From Pseudonocardia sp. KRD291 (lineage in GTDB: Bacteria > Actinomycetota > Actinomycetes > Mycobacteriales > Pseudonocardiaceae), in contig NZ_JADQDD010000002.1 of assembly GCF_019263595.1 (NCBI RefSeq), positions 1 to 64,000 of the forward strand: a stretch of 64,000 nucleotides of DNA, written 5' to 3'. The position numbers were made by a program, and so were the translations under genes. Positions 26,780 to 35,242 of the stretch are shown here, piece by piece (the stretch's first letter is position 1; each line of letters opens with the position of its first letter). The notes under the pieces are model-generated. The model was not told where the DNA came from, did no database searches, and saw only the letters and a program-made list of their open reading frames with translations.

Positions 26780-27525
26780 AGCTTGTTCACCTCTCCCCCG
26801 TCGAACACGACGACGGATCCGGTCATGAAATCCGACAGCGGGGAGGCTAGGTAGCAGACCAGCGGGCCGAACTCCTCGCTGCGGCCCATCCGGCCGGCGG
26901 GGATCTTGCGCAGGCGCCGGGTCAGGGTCTCCGGGTCATCGAGGACGGCGGACTGGGCATCGGTCTCGAACGCGCCCGGCGCGATCGCCGTGACCTGCAC
27001 GCCGAACCGGCCCCATTCCGCGGCGAGCGCCTTGGTGAACTGCAGGATCGCGCCCTTCGACGCCGAGTACGACACCAGCACCGGCTTGCCGTTGATCCCG
27101 GACGTACTGGCGACGTTGATGACCTTGCCGGAGCGCTGGGCCAGAAAGTGCTTCCCCGCCGCCCTGGCCAGCACCGCCGGCGCCCGCACGTTGACCGCGA
27201 AGACCTCGTCCCACTGTTCCTGGGGCTGGTCGACGAACCGTCCGGCCGGGGCGATGCCGGCGTTGTTGACCACGATGTCGAGGCGCCCGAAACGCTCGAC
27301 GGCGAGGTCGGGCAGGGCGGCCACCTCGTCGGCCGATGCCATGTCGACGGTCGCGATCGCGATCCGGTCTGGGTGGGTGGCCTGCAGCTTCTCCAGGCCC
27401 GGGGTGGTCCGGGCGACCGCGAGCACCCGCGCGCCCTCGGCCGCGAGTGATTCGGCGGCTGCGCGCCCCAGCCCTCGGCTCGCGCCGGTGACGATCGCGA
27501 CCCGGCCTTCTAGATCGATGTCCAT
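26776..27525 (-). CDS. SDR-family oxidoreductase
   Basis: A 249-residue classical SDR with everything needed: TGASRGLG (13-20), NNAG (87-90), S140, Y153 and K157. ATG at 27525 was chosen because it places the Rossmann motif at the normal distance. It ends in a four-base overlap with the amidohydrolase. Substrate unknown; a hydroxyl/keto conversion on a CoA ester or ring intermediate is likely. Confidence 0.87.
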   Translation of the reverse strand: MDIDLEGRVAIVTGASRGLGRAAAESLAAEGARVLAVARTTPGLEKLQATHPDRIAIATVDMASADEVAALPDLAVERFGRLDIVVNNAGIAPAGRFVDQPQEQWDEVFAVNVRAPAVLARAAGKHFLAQRSGKVINVASTSGINGKPVLVSYSASKGAILQFTKALAAEWGRFGVQVTAIAPGAFETDAQSAVLDDPETLTRRLRKIPAGRMGRSEEFGPLVCYLASPLSDFMTGSVVVFDGGEVNKL

Positions 27526-27539
27526 GGTGCGTGCCTTTC

Positions 27540-28523
27540 TCAGATGTCGAGCACGAGCTCGTCGTCGAGCGACCGGGAGACGCAGATCAGCATGATCTCG
27601 CCGGCCTCCTGCTCGTCGCCGCTCAGGACGGAGTCGCGGTGATCGGGCCGCCCGGAGACGACGTCGGACTCGCAGGTGCCGCAGGTGCCCTCCCGGCAGC
27701 TCGACGGCACGGGAGCACCGGCCTCCTCCAGCACCTCGAGGATCGAGTGGTCCGGGCCCACCTCGACCTCGATCCCGGACCGGGCGCACCGCACCCGGAA
27801 GCCCTGCGACCGCACGGGTTCGCCGATCTCCTTGGGCGCGAAACGTTCCACGTGCAGCGCGCCGTGCGGCCAGCTCGCGCACTGCTGCTCGACGGCCTGC
27901 AGCAGAGGTTCGGGACCGCAGCAGTAGACGAGCGTGCCCTCGGCGGGTGTCCCGAGGATCTCGCCGAGCGGGAGCAGCCCGTGGCTGTCCTGCGGGTGGA
28001 CCCGCACCCGATCGCCGTGCGCGGCGAGCTCGTCGCGGAACGCCATCGAGGCCGCGCGCCGGCCCCCGTAGACGAGACTCCAGTCCGCACCCGACGCCGC
28101 CGCCTGCGCGATCATCGCCAGGATCGGGGTGATGCCGATGCCGCCCGCGACGAACACGTAGCGCGGCGCCGGCTCCAGTGCGAAGTGGTTGCGCGGGCCG
28201 CGGACGGTGAGGATGTCGCCGACCCCGATCCGGTCGTGCACGTGCTCCGACCCGCCGCGGCTCCCGGGTTCGCGCAGCACCGCGATCCGCCAGGTCTCGC
28301 CGTTGCCGGGGTCGCCGCAGAGCGAGTACTGGCGTTCGAGGTGCTCGTCGAGTACGAGGTCGATGTGCGAGCCCGGGGTCCAGGACGGCAGCGCGCCGCC
28401 GCCGCAGCGGCGCAGCTCCAGCGACACCACGTCCTCGGCCACGGCCTCACGGGCGATGACCTCGACCTTCAGCTCCTCCTCGGCCGCGGTGCGCGCCGGC
28501 GCGCCTTCCGCCGGGCCGGTCAC
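27540..28523 (-). CDS. FAD/2Fe-2S oxidoreductase (phthalate-dioxygenase-reductase type)
   Basis: A 327-residue reductase. RQYSLCG (64-70) binds flavin, GGIGITP (127-133) binds NAD(P), and a C-terminal plant-type 2Fe-2S domain has C276, C281, C284 and C314. It takes electrons from NAD(P)H to a terminal oxygenase or ferredoxin. With the Rieske ferredoxin at 30101 it could feed the two P450s, as no Rieske oxygenase alpha subunit is present in the window. GTG start overlaps the ligase stop. Confidence 0.9.
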   Translation of the reverse strand: MTGPAEGAPARTAAEEELKVEVIAREAVAEDVVSLELRRCGGGALPSWTPGSHIDLVLDEHLERQYSLCGDPGNGETWRIAVLREPGSRGGSEHVHDRIGVGDILTVRGPRNHFALEPAPRYVFVAGGIGITPILAMIAQAAASGADWSLVYGGRRAASMAFRDELAAHGDRVRVHPQDSHGLLPLGEILGTPAEGTLVYCCGPEPLLQAVEQQCASWPHGALHVERFAPKEIGEPVRSQGFRVRCARSGIEVEVGPDHSILEVLEEAGAPVPSSCREGTCGTCESDVVSGRPDHRDSVLSGDEQEAGEIMLICVSRSLDDELVLDI

Positions 28524-30064
28524 CGCGCGCCGCCCTTCCCCGCGGCGATCTCCACGACCGAACGCTTGGCGATCTTGCCGACGGCGTTCTTGGGCAGCGA
28601 GTCCAGCGTCAGCACCTGACCGGGGACCTTGATACTGGGCAGCCCGGCGGCGCGGCAGTGCGCCTGCAGCTCCGCGGTGTCGAGCGTGGCGCCGGCGCGC
28701 AGCGCAACCGCCGCAAGCACGGACTCACCCCACTCGGTGTCCGGTAGTCCGACGACCGCGGCCTCGAGGACCGCGGGGTGGGCGTAGAGCACGTTCTCGA
28801 TCTCCGACGGGGTGATGTTGTAGCCACCGCGGATGATCAGGTCCTTCTTGCGGTCGACGATGTAGAGGTAGCCCTCGTCGTCGAACTGCCCGATGTCACC
28901 GGAGCGCACCCACCCGTCGACCAGCGTCTCCGCCGTCTTCTCCGGGTTCCGGTGGTAGCCGAGCATGGTGTACGGGGTGTGGAACAGGACCTCGCCGCGC
29001 TCGCCGGGGGCGGCGTCGCCGCCCTCGTCGTTCACCACCCGCACGTCGGTCAGGAAGGACGGCCGCCCGGCGGATGCCGTGAGGTCGGTGCGGCCCTCGG
29101 CGATCCGCCGGTGGTCGTTCTGGCGCAGCATGGTCGCGATCGAGGCGACCTCGGCCATCCCGTAGAGCTGGCTGAACACCGGCCCGAACCGCCTGACCAG
29201 CTCGGTGACCCGGTCCGGGGCGATCGGCGCGGCGCCGTACCCGATCGAGGTCAGTGTGGGCAGCGCGGAGCGTTCCAGGCCGGCTTCGAGCACGCGGTAG
29301 AGCATGGTCGGCACCAGGTAGGTGTGCGTGGCGCCCTGCTTCGTCGCCTCGGCCGCGAACGCGCCGGGGTCGAAACCCCGGGAGTCGAGGAACCCGACGG
29401 CACCGCCGAGGAAGAACGTCGGCGCGAGGGTGATCTGCACGCTGGAGTTGTGCGGGATGGCGGTCAGCCAGCGCGAGCTCGCCGACATCCCGTACTCGAG
29501 CCCGGCGACCATCGCGTGTGTCGACACCGCGCGGGCGTCGAACAGGATGCCCTTGGGCGCCCCGGTCGTCCCGCTGGTGTAGACGATGCAGAACTCGTCC
29601 TCGGGCGCCCGGGCGTGCACCGTCGGCGGCGGCGCCGACGAGGCGCTTGCGAGCGAGCCGTACCCGGCGTCGGACGCGTCGTCGACGTCGAGCACGGCCA
29701 TGCCGAACTCGGCGCCGAGCGTCTCGGCCAGGTCGCGGAGGGGCCCCTCGGTGAGCAGGACGCGGGCGCCGGCGTTGCCGAAGATCGCCCGGTACTCGTC
29801 CTCGCTCATCCGGAAGTTGAGCCCGCAGTACACCGCGCCCGCCTTGGCGCAGCCCACGATCGCCTCGGCGACCTCGATCCGGTTGCGCAGCAGCACCGCG
29901 ACACGGTCCCCCGGGCGCACGCCGAACCGGCCCTGCAGGGTGTTCGCGAGGCGGTTGGAGCGTTCGTCGAGCTCGGCGTAGCTCAGTGACCGGTCACCCT
30001 CGAACGCCGCGGTCGCGTGCGGGGTGTTCCGGGCATGCGCCAGTACGGCGACACCGATGTCCAT
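28520..30064 (-). CDS. Acyl-CoA synthetase (AMP-forming)
   Basis: A 514-residue ligase. YTSGTTGAPKG is the ATP loop, QLYGMAE the adenylate motif, SGDIGQFDDEGY and IIRGGYNITPSEIE the hinge, and K in VGKIAKR the C-terminal lysine. It differs clearly from the ligase at 12003, so the pathway activates at least two acids, or one acid in two contexts. It sits between the Rieske ferredoxin and its reductase in the operon. Confidence 0.9.
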   Translation of the reverse strand: MDIGVAVLAHARNTPHATAAFEGDRSLSYAELDERSNRLANTLQGRFGVRPGDRVAVLLRNRIEVAEAIVGCAKAGAVYCGLNFRMSEDEYRAIFGNAGARVLLTEGPLRDLAETLGAEFGMAVLDVDDASDAGYGSLASASSAPPPTVHARAPEDEFCIVYTSGTTGAPKGILFDARAVSTHAMVAGLEYGMSASSRWLTAIPHNSSVQITLAPTFFLGGAVGFLDSRGFDPGAFAAEATKQGATHTYLVPTMLYRVLEAGLERSALPTLTSIGYGAAPIAPDRVTELVRRFGPVFSQLYGMAEVASIATMLRQNDHRRIAEGRTDLTASAGRPSFLTDVRVVNDEGGDAAPGERGEVLFHTPYTMLGYHRNPEKTAETLVDGWVRSGDIGQFDDEGYLYIVDRKKDLIIRGGYNITPSEIENVLYAHPAVLEAAVVGLPDTEWGESVLAAVALRAGATLDTAELQAHCRAAGLPSIKVPGQVLTLDSLPKNAVGKIAKRSVVEIAAGKGGAR

Positions 30065-30100
30065 GTGTCGTGTCTCCTCGGGTTGCGCGGGTTCCCGCGC

Positions 30101-30514
30101 TCAGACGTAGAGCACGACGTCATCGCCGTCGACGACGACGGTGTAGACGCGCACTCGGGCACGCTCGGTCTTGACCAGGGCCCGCCCGGTGTCGAGCCGG
30201 AACTCGTAGCCGTGCCAGGGACAGGTGATGAACTCGTTGTGCCGGCCGTAGGAGTACTCGTGCGGTGCGGTGTCGGCCATCGTGCCCTTGACGACGCCCT
30301 CACACAGCGGCGCGCCGTGGTGCGGGCACGTGTTCATCAGCGCGTGGTATCGGCCGTCGACGTTGAGCACCCCGATCGACCGGCCGTCGATCTCGACGAT
30401 CTTCCGGTCGCCCGGCGGCAGCTCGTCGACGCGGCATACGACATGCGGCGTGCCTTTCGGATGCACGGCGTCCTCCTTCTGGACGAGGTCGGGCCCGGTC
30501 GTCGTCTCAGTCAA
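30101..30514 (-). CDS. Rieske 2Fe-2S ferredoxin
   Basis: A 137-residue Rieske protein. C63-x-H65 (CPHHG) and C98-x2-H101 (CPWHGYEF) are the cluster ligands. It is somewhat longer than bacterial Rieske ferredoxins because of a 23-residue N-terminal tail and a longer loop. The start is TTG at 30514, overlapping the amidohydrolase stop, with GGAG six bases before it. It is an electron carrier only: there is no catalytic iron domain. Confidence 0.87.
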   Translation of the reverse strand: MTETTTGPDLVQKEDAVHPKGTPHVVCRVDELPPGDRKIVEIDGRSIGVLNVDGRYHALMNTCPHHGAPLCEGVVKGTMADTAPHEYSYGRHNEFITCPWHGYEFRLDTGRALVKTERARVRVYTVVVDGDDVVLYV

Positions 30515-31652
30515 GGCGGTCTCCGTAGACCTCTCGGGGGGTCTCGACCTGGATCCGGCGGCGCAGCTCCGGCGTGAGCCCCTGAAGCGCGCGGTCCGGG
30601 TTGTCGAAGTCCCAGTGCGGGTAGTCAGAGCTGTACATCAGCACGCGCTCGGCGTGCATCATCTCCATCAGCGGCGCCAAGTGGCGCGGGTCGTGCGGCT
30701 CGACGAAGGGCTGCGTGGTGAACCGGACGTGGTCGAGCAGGTACTCCGACGGCGGCCGGGTCAGCCACGGCACCTCGTTGCGCAGACCCTTCCAGTCCCG
30801 GTCGAGCTTCCACATGACCTCGAGCGCCCACATGAACCCGCCCTCGGCGATCACATGCTTGAGCTTCGGGAACTTCTCGAACACGCCGTGGCAGATCATG
30901 CTCAGCGTGTTGGACTGGTGGATCTGGCCCAGCGCGGTGTGCCACTCCAGGTAGAAGGTCGGCGTGCCGGCCATCTGGGGCGCCTTCGCGAACACGTTCT
31001 CGGTGCCGCTGGGGTGTGTGACCAGCGGCAGCTCGTGCCGGGCGCAGGCCTCGTAGATGGGCCAGTAGTGCTTCTCGCCCATCAGGATCTGCCCGAGTGG
31101 CATGAACACCGCGACCACGCCGTCGCGACCGGCCACCCGGTCGATCTCGGCGACCGCGGCCTCCGGGTCCTGCGGGGCGACCACGAGGGCACCGCGGAAG
31201 CGCTTGTCCTCCTGCAGCCAGCGCTCGGTCATCCACTCGTTGTAGGCCGAGGCGATGGTCGCGGCGACCATGCCGTCGGGCATTGCGCCGATGCCCAGGC
31301 ACTGCCCGGAGAGCAGCACGGCCCGGTACACGTGGTGCGGGTCGAGCAGCTGCTTGGCCGTGAACACCGGGTCCGTGGCAGGCGGGACGCCGGGCTGTGC
31401 CGCGTCCGCGCGGTAGGCACCGGCCGGGTTGATGTAGAGGTAGTCCAGCGGCAGCGTGAACTGGGCCGCGGCCATCCCCTTCGCCCAGTCGTCGCCGCTG
31501 ATGCCCAGGCGCGTCTTCCACGTCTCGCTCATGTACGGCATCAGGTCGCGGATGCCGTTGACGAAGTTCGGGTGGACGTCGGAGTCGATCACTCCGTTGC
31601 GCTTCAGGTCGAGCTCGTCGGTGGCGCCTCTGGGCGCCTCGGTCGTCGTCAT
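30507..31652 (-). CDS. Amidohydrolase-2 family protein (ACMSD-like)
   Basis: A 381-residue metal-dependent hydrolase/decarboxylase. DSDVHPNF is the N-terminal metal site in the form D-x-H, LVTHPSG and ICHG give further histidines, and YSSDYPHWDFD carries the catalytic aspartate. ATG at 31652 follows GGAAGGAG, deciding the start. Relatives act on ring-cleavage acids. Two members in one operon suggest two hydrolytic or decarboxylating steps. Confidence 0.87.
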   Translation of the reverse strand: MTTTEAPRGATDELDLKRNGVIDSDVHPNFVNGIRDLMPYMSETWKTRLGISGDDWAKGMAAAQFTLPLDYLYINPAGAYRADAAQPGVPPATDPVFTAKQLLDPHHVYRAVLLSGQCLGIGAMPDGMVAATIASAYNEWMTERWLQEDKRFRGALVVAPQDPEAAVAEIDRVAGRDGVVAVFMPLGQILMGEKHYWPIYEACARHELPLVTHPSGTENVFAKAPQMAGTPTFYLEWHTALGQIHQSNTLSMICHGVFEKFPKLKHVIAEGGFMWALEVMWKLDRDWKGLRNEVPWLTRPPSEYLLDHVRFTTQPFVEPHDPRHLAPLMEMMHAERVLMYSSDYPHWDFDNPDRALQGLTPELRRRIQVETPREVYGDRLD

Positions 31653-31680
31653 CGCCGACTCTCCTTCCGGTGGTGGTGGT

Positions 31681-32838
31681 CTATCGGGCGCGTCCGAGGA
31701 GCGCGAGGTTGTAGTACTGGGCCCCCGAGCCGGCGCCGGCCGCGATCGCGACCTCGGCCCCGGGGATCTGCCGCTCGCCCGCCTGCCCGCGCAGCTGGCG
31801 GACGGCTTCGGCGATCTTGAGTGTGGGTGCTCCCCAGCCGATGTGGCTGAAGGACAGGAGTCCGCCGTCGGTGCAGGTGGGCAGCTTGCCGTCCGGCCCG
31901 ATGCCGGTGGCGAGCGCGAAGTCGGTTCCCTCGCCGACCTCGCAGAAACCCAGCGCCTCGAACTGGCGGGCGACCTCGAGCGAGTTGACGTCGTAGAGCT
32001 GGGCCACGTCGACGTCACACGGGCCGAGCCCGGCGAGCCCGAAGGCCTTCGCCGCCGCCCGCCTCCCGATCGGCCAGACCTGCTCGTAGCGGGGTGGGTC
32101 GACATACTGCTGACGCATCCACTCCATGCCCGCGCCGAGCACGACGACCGGGTGGTGCGGCAGGTCGCGGGCACGTTCGAGGGTGGTCACGACGATCGCG
32201 GCGCCGCCCTCGGAGGCCAGGCAGAGATCCAGCAGCGTGAACGGGTCGACGACCGGCGGCGCGGCCAGCACGTCGTCCGCGGTGAACGGCCCACGCCCGT
32301 GCATGACCGCCTCGGGGTTCGCGGACCCGGTGTTGCGGATCGTCGCGGCGATCTCCGCAGCGCCGCGCCGGGCGTGCGGGAACCGGGCGAGATGGCGCTG
32401 GGCGACCAGGGCGAAGTGCGCGGCGGTGAACGCGCCGAACGGTTCGACGAACTCGTTGCCCGGGCGGGTGTAGGACGCGACCTGGCCGCCGCCCAGCACG
32501 CCCGCCTGCCCGCCTGTGATCAGGATCGTGGTGGCCTGCCCGGTGAGGATGGCCCCGGCCGCGTCGAGCAGCGCCGGGACCCCCTGCGGGTAGGAGTCGC
32601 CGATCCAGTCGAGCGGCACGCCGAGCAGGGTCGACCAGTCCGCAGAGCCCGGCGCCAGCTCGGTTCCGCCGGGGCCGGGCCAGCGGGCCGCGATGCCGTC
32701 GACGTCGGTATGGCTCAGGCCGGCGTCGGCGAGGGCGAGCTTGGCCGCGTCCAGGGCGACCTGCAGCGAGTTGCGCTGCGAGCGCTTCCGCTGCGGCGTC
32801 ACCCCGACGCCGACGACGGCGACACCGGACAGGTTCAC
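31681..32838 (-). CDS. Thiolase-fold lipid-transfer-protein-like enzyme (Ltp2-type, probable aldolase)
   Basis: A 385-residue thiolase-superfamily protein without the nucleophilic cysteine: the site reads IGDSYPQG (S82). The HPxGATG motif is replaced by FSHIGWGAP. Proteins of this kind pair with DUF35 proteins and, as in steroid side-chain removal (Ltp2 with ChsH2), cleave carbon bonds by retro-aldol chemistry instead of thiolysis. The DUF35 gene lies directly upstream with a four-base GTGA overlap, strongly supporting the pairing. The substrate is inferred to be a branched or tertiary hydroxyacyl-CoA. Confidence 0.83.
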   Translation of the reverse strand: MNLSGVAVVGVGVTPQRKRSQRNSLQVALDAAKLALADAGLSHTDVDGIAARWPGPGGTELAPGSADWSTLLGVPLDWIGDSYPQGVPALLDAAGAILTGQATTILITGGQAGVLGGGQVASYTRPGNEFVEPFGAFTAAHFALVAQRHLARFPHARRGAAEIAATIRNTGSANPEAVMHGRGPFTADDVLAAPPVVDPFTLLDLCLASEGGAAIVVTTLERARDLPHHPVVVLGAGMEWMRQQYVDPPRYEQVWPIGRRAAAKAFGLAGLGPCDVDVAQLYDVNSLEVARQFEALGFCEVGEGTDFALATGIGPDGKLPTCTDGGLLSFSHIGWGAPTLKIAEAVRQLRGQAGERQIPGAEVAIAAGAGSGAQYYNLALLGRAR

Positions 32839-33218
32839 GAGGTGGCCTCCGCGAACGCCGGCTGGGTCCGGCCGTCACGCTCGACCCAGGTGACCTCGAC
32901 GGCACTGCCGATCTGCGGGAGCCGGTCGCCGACGAGGGTGGCGAGCATGCTCCAGCCCTCCTCCAGGTCGATGACGCCGAGCCCGAACGGCACCGTGAAG
33001 CCGGGGCTCGGGGCCTTGTGTACGACGGTGGCGCTGTAGACGGTCCCGCGCCCGGAGCTCGGCCGGTAGACCCAGTCCTCCGACAGGCACGCGGGACAGG
33101 CGACCTGCGGGGTGAAGAAGCTGTGGCCGCAGTCCCGGCACACGGGGCGCACAAGCTCACGGCGGGCGGCCGCGGCCCAGAAGTCCGCGGTCAGCGCCGT
33201 GCTGTCGAGCACGGTCAC
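32835..33218 (-). CDS. DUF35 OB-fold/zinc-ribbon protein, partner of the thiolase-like enzyme
   Basis: A 127-residue protein with a rubredoxin-like zinc ribbon (C27, C30, C41, C44) followed by an OB fold that binds acyl-CoA. GTG at 33218 overlaps the stop of the gene before. DUF35 proteins form complexes with Ltp-type thiolases and are needed for their activity or stability. Here there is no fused MaoC domain, unlike ChsH2, so hydration must come from another enzyme. Confidence 0.88.
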   Translation of the reverse strand: MTVLDSTALTADFWAAAARRELVRPVCRDCGHSFFTPQVACPACLSEDWVYRPSSGRGTVYSATVVHKAPSPGFTVPFGLGVIDLEEGWSMLATLVGDRLPQIGSAVEVTWVERDGRTQPAFAEATS

Positions 33219-34081
33219 GCCCCACCCACCAGCAGCCGGTGCGCGGCGTCCTTGACGGTCATCCCGACCTCGACACCACGCCGGGCCGCGGCCTCGTTGT
33301 GCGCGCTGATCAGGCCGTGGGCGTAGCCGAGGAAGGCGTCGCCGATCGGCGCGGTCGTGCCGTCGATGCAGGCGCCGGCCAGCCCGGCCTCGTCCGCGGT
33401 AACCAGGCCGGACACGCCCGAGCGGTTCTTGCTCATCCCGCCGTCGTGGCAGATGAACCCCCACGGGTTCGCCTCGAGCAGGAACTTCGCGCCGCTGCGT
33501 CCGGTGTGTCCTGCCGTGACCAGCACGCTGGCCTGCTCGTCCTCGGGGTAGGCCCAGACGATCGAGTCGGTCACCACCACCCGCCGGCCGCTCTCGTGGC
33601 GCTCCACGATCTCGCGGCGGACCTTGTTGCCGACCTCGGTGTCGGTGGGGTCGTTGTCCAGCAGGACATCCGCTGCCTCGGCCACACTCATCCCGGCCGT
33701 CACCCCGCAGATCTCGGCGACGTAGTTGACGTGCTTCACGACACCGCTGCGGTAGAGGTCCTCACCATTACCCATGTCCGCGGTCATCCCGTCCGCGGTG
33801 GCCGCGGGGATGCCCAGCGCCTCCAGGTACCAGAGCCCGGCGATGCCGGCGCCGTCCTTGCCGACGCAGGCGTCGTGCCCGATGACCCCGCGCGGCCGGT
33901 GGATCGCCACCATCCGCGCCGGCAGCACCCCGATGTAGGAAGCGGGCACGACGACGTCGGTACCGGTGTTGCGGGCGTCGACGTACCGCGCCGAGTCCAT
34001 CGTGACGATCCGCCGGCCGTCCCGCTCCACCACGATCTCCTGAGGGTGGTCCTGCTCCCGCTCCAGCAGCGTCTTGCTCAT
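33215..34081 (-). CDS. Conserved protein of unknown function heading the ten-gene operon
   Basis: A 288-residue soluble protein that I do not recognise. It has several glycine- and charge-rich motifs (HRPRGVIGHDACVGKDG, TADMGNGEDLY, CHDGGMSKNRSG, TTAPIGDAFLGYAHG) that look like an enzyme active site with histidines and acids. There is no signal peptide or membrane segment. ATG at 34081 follows GGTGAG. It overlaps the DUF35 gene by four bases and is the first gene after the regulon box, so it is expressed with the aldolase pair. It may process the same intermediate. Confidence 0.7.
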   Translation of the reverse strand: MSKTLLEREQDHPQEIVVERDGRRIVTMDSARYVDARNTGTDVVVPASYIGVLPARMVAIHRPRGVIGHDACVGKDGAGIAGLWYLEALGIPAATADGMTADMGNGEDLYRSGVVKHVNYVAEICGVTAGMSVAEAADVLLDNDPTDTEVGNKVRREIVERHESGRRVVVTDSIVWAYPEDEQASVLVTAGHTGRSGAKFLLEANPWGFICHDGGMSKNRSGVSGLVTADEAGLAGACIDGTTAPIGDAFLGYAHGLISAHNEAAARRGVEVGMTVKDAAHRLLVGGA

Positions 34082-34146
34082 CTCACCGGTCCTGACGTCG
34101 TCGTCGGCGGCCGCGGCCTACTCTTCCGGCGCCGCCTCGAGATCAC

Positions 34147-34163
34147 AATCTAGGGATATGATT
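34147..34163 (-). promoter_or_regulatory. Regulon box upstream of the ten-gene operon
   Basis: On the reverse strand the sequence is AATCATATCCCTAGATT, sharing ATATCCCTAGATT with the copy at 23526. It lies about 65 bases before the start at 34081, with TAGATT as a possible -10. Confidence 0.6.
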
Positions 34164-34391
34164 AACAACAGATCGGATCCTAGACGCTCGTCGGCGAGAT
34201 CACCAGATGTGAGTCGACGGCCATTCGCGCGGACGTACCGAGCACCCGGGAACAGGCAGGGCACAGCCGGAGCACAGCGAGCAGAAGCACTGCACGCCCA
34301 GGCCATGGCCGAGCAGTTCGAAGCCGTTCAGCCGAGACGATGGGCATGCAGTCGACGTTGCCGGCGGCGGCCCGAGGCCGCGTGAGCCCGC

Positions 34392-34407
34392 CCGGCCGTG
34401 CGGCCGG
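34392..34407. terminator. Short hairpin after the GntR gene
   Basis: CCGGCC (34392-34397) pairs with GGCCGG (34402-34407) around GTGC, six bases past the GntR stop. It is short but GC-only. No T-tract. Confidence 0.4.
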
Positions 34408-34413
34408 AGGGAC

Positions 34414-35187
34414 TCAGGTGCCGTACATCTCCCAGCTCAGGACCTCGTCCATCTGCCGCTGGTAGTGCCGCTCGAAGTAGGCCAGCGTGTCGTCCATGTG
34501 CTCGCGCATGGCTGCCTCGGCCTTGTCGCCCTCACCGGACTCGATCCCGATGCAGACCTCGTCGTGCGCCCGCCAGACGATCTTGCGGAACCGACGCGGG
34601 TAGTCGACACCCAGAACGGTCCCGTCGGTGATCCAGTGCAGGGAGTTGATGCAGTACCCGAACAACGGGTTCTCCGAGCCCCAGGCGACGAGATCATGGA
34701 ACCGGCGGTTCTCGTCCAGGAACGCCTCACGGTCGTCCAGACTCTCGCCCATCCGGTCCACCGACCCCCGCAGGTCCGCGAGCAGCCCATGATCACTGCG
34801 CTCTGCGCACAGCCGCGCCGTGAGCGGCTCCAGCAGCTGGCGTGTCTCGATCACCGCGCGGAACGGCGTGTCGGCGAACTGCATGAGCAGGGCGAGCGTG
34901 CTGGCCAGGTGCCGCGAGTCCGGCGACGTGACCACCGGCCCACCACCGGGCCCCGGCCGGATCATCAGGACGCCCTGCAGTTCCAGGACCCGCAGAGCCT
35001 CGCGCAGCGTGTTGCGCCCGACGTTGTAGGTCTCGAGCATGTCCCGCTCGGGCGGCAGATGGGCGCCCGGCTGCAGGTTGCGGCCCTTGATCTCCTTGAC
35101 GATCCGCTGCGCGATCACCGTCGCCCGCTTCGGAGGCATGCCGGACGGCGCCGAGCGCGGCGCGACGTCCTTACGGGCGGCGGTCAT
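34414..35187 (-). CDS. GntR-family (FadR/FCD) transcriptional regulator
   Basis: A 257-residue regulator. The winged helix is at about 20-85 (LPPERDMLETYNVGRNTLREALR) and the FCD domain follows with the usual histidines (ENRRFHDLVAWGSENPLF, REHMDDTLAYF). ATG at 35187 was chosen over GTG at 35193 because GGGAG lies five bases before the ATG and the GTG falls inside that site. It lies in the middle of the box-bearing promoters and is one of three candidate controllers of them. Confidence 0.88.
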   Translation of the reverse strand: MTAARKDVAPRSAPSGMPPKRATVIAQRIVKEIKGRNLQPGAHLPPERDMLETYNVGRNTLREALRVLELQGVLMIRPGPGGGPVVTSPDSRHLASTLALLMQFADTPFRAVIETRQLLEPLTARLCAERSDHGLLADLRGSVDRMGESLDDREAFLDENRRFHDLVAWGSENPLFGYCINSLHWITDGTVLGVDYPRRFRKIVWRAHDEVCIGIESGEGDKAEAAMREHMDDTLAYFERHYQRQMDEVLSWEMYGT

Positions 35188-35242
35188 GGTCACTCCCTGT
35201 CCAGCGCGGAACTTTCCTGACCATCGTACTCAGAGATCCCGC

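Larger units (their letters stand above)
34082..34413. other. Non-coding gap with one regulon box and a terminator
   Basis: This 332-base stretch separates the ten-gene operon from the GntR gene, both read leftwards. It holds the box at 34147 and the hairpin at 34392. I see no supported gene: open frames here have no family features and no good ribosome site. Confidence 0.6.
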
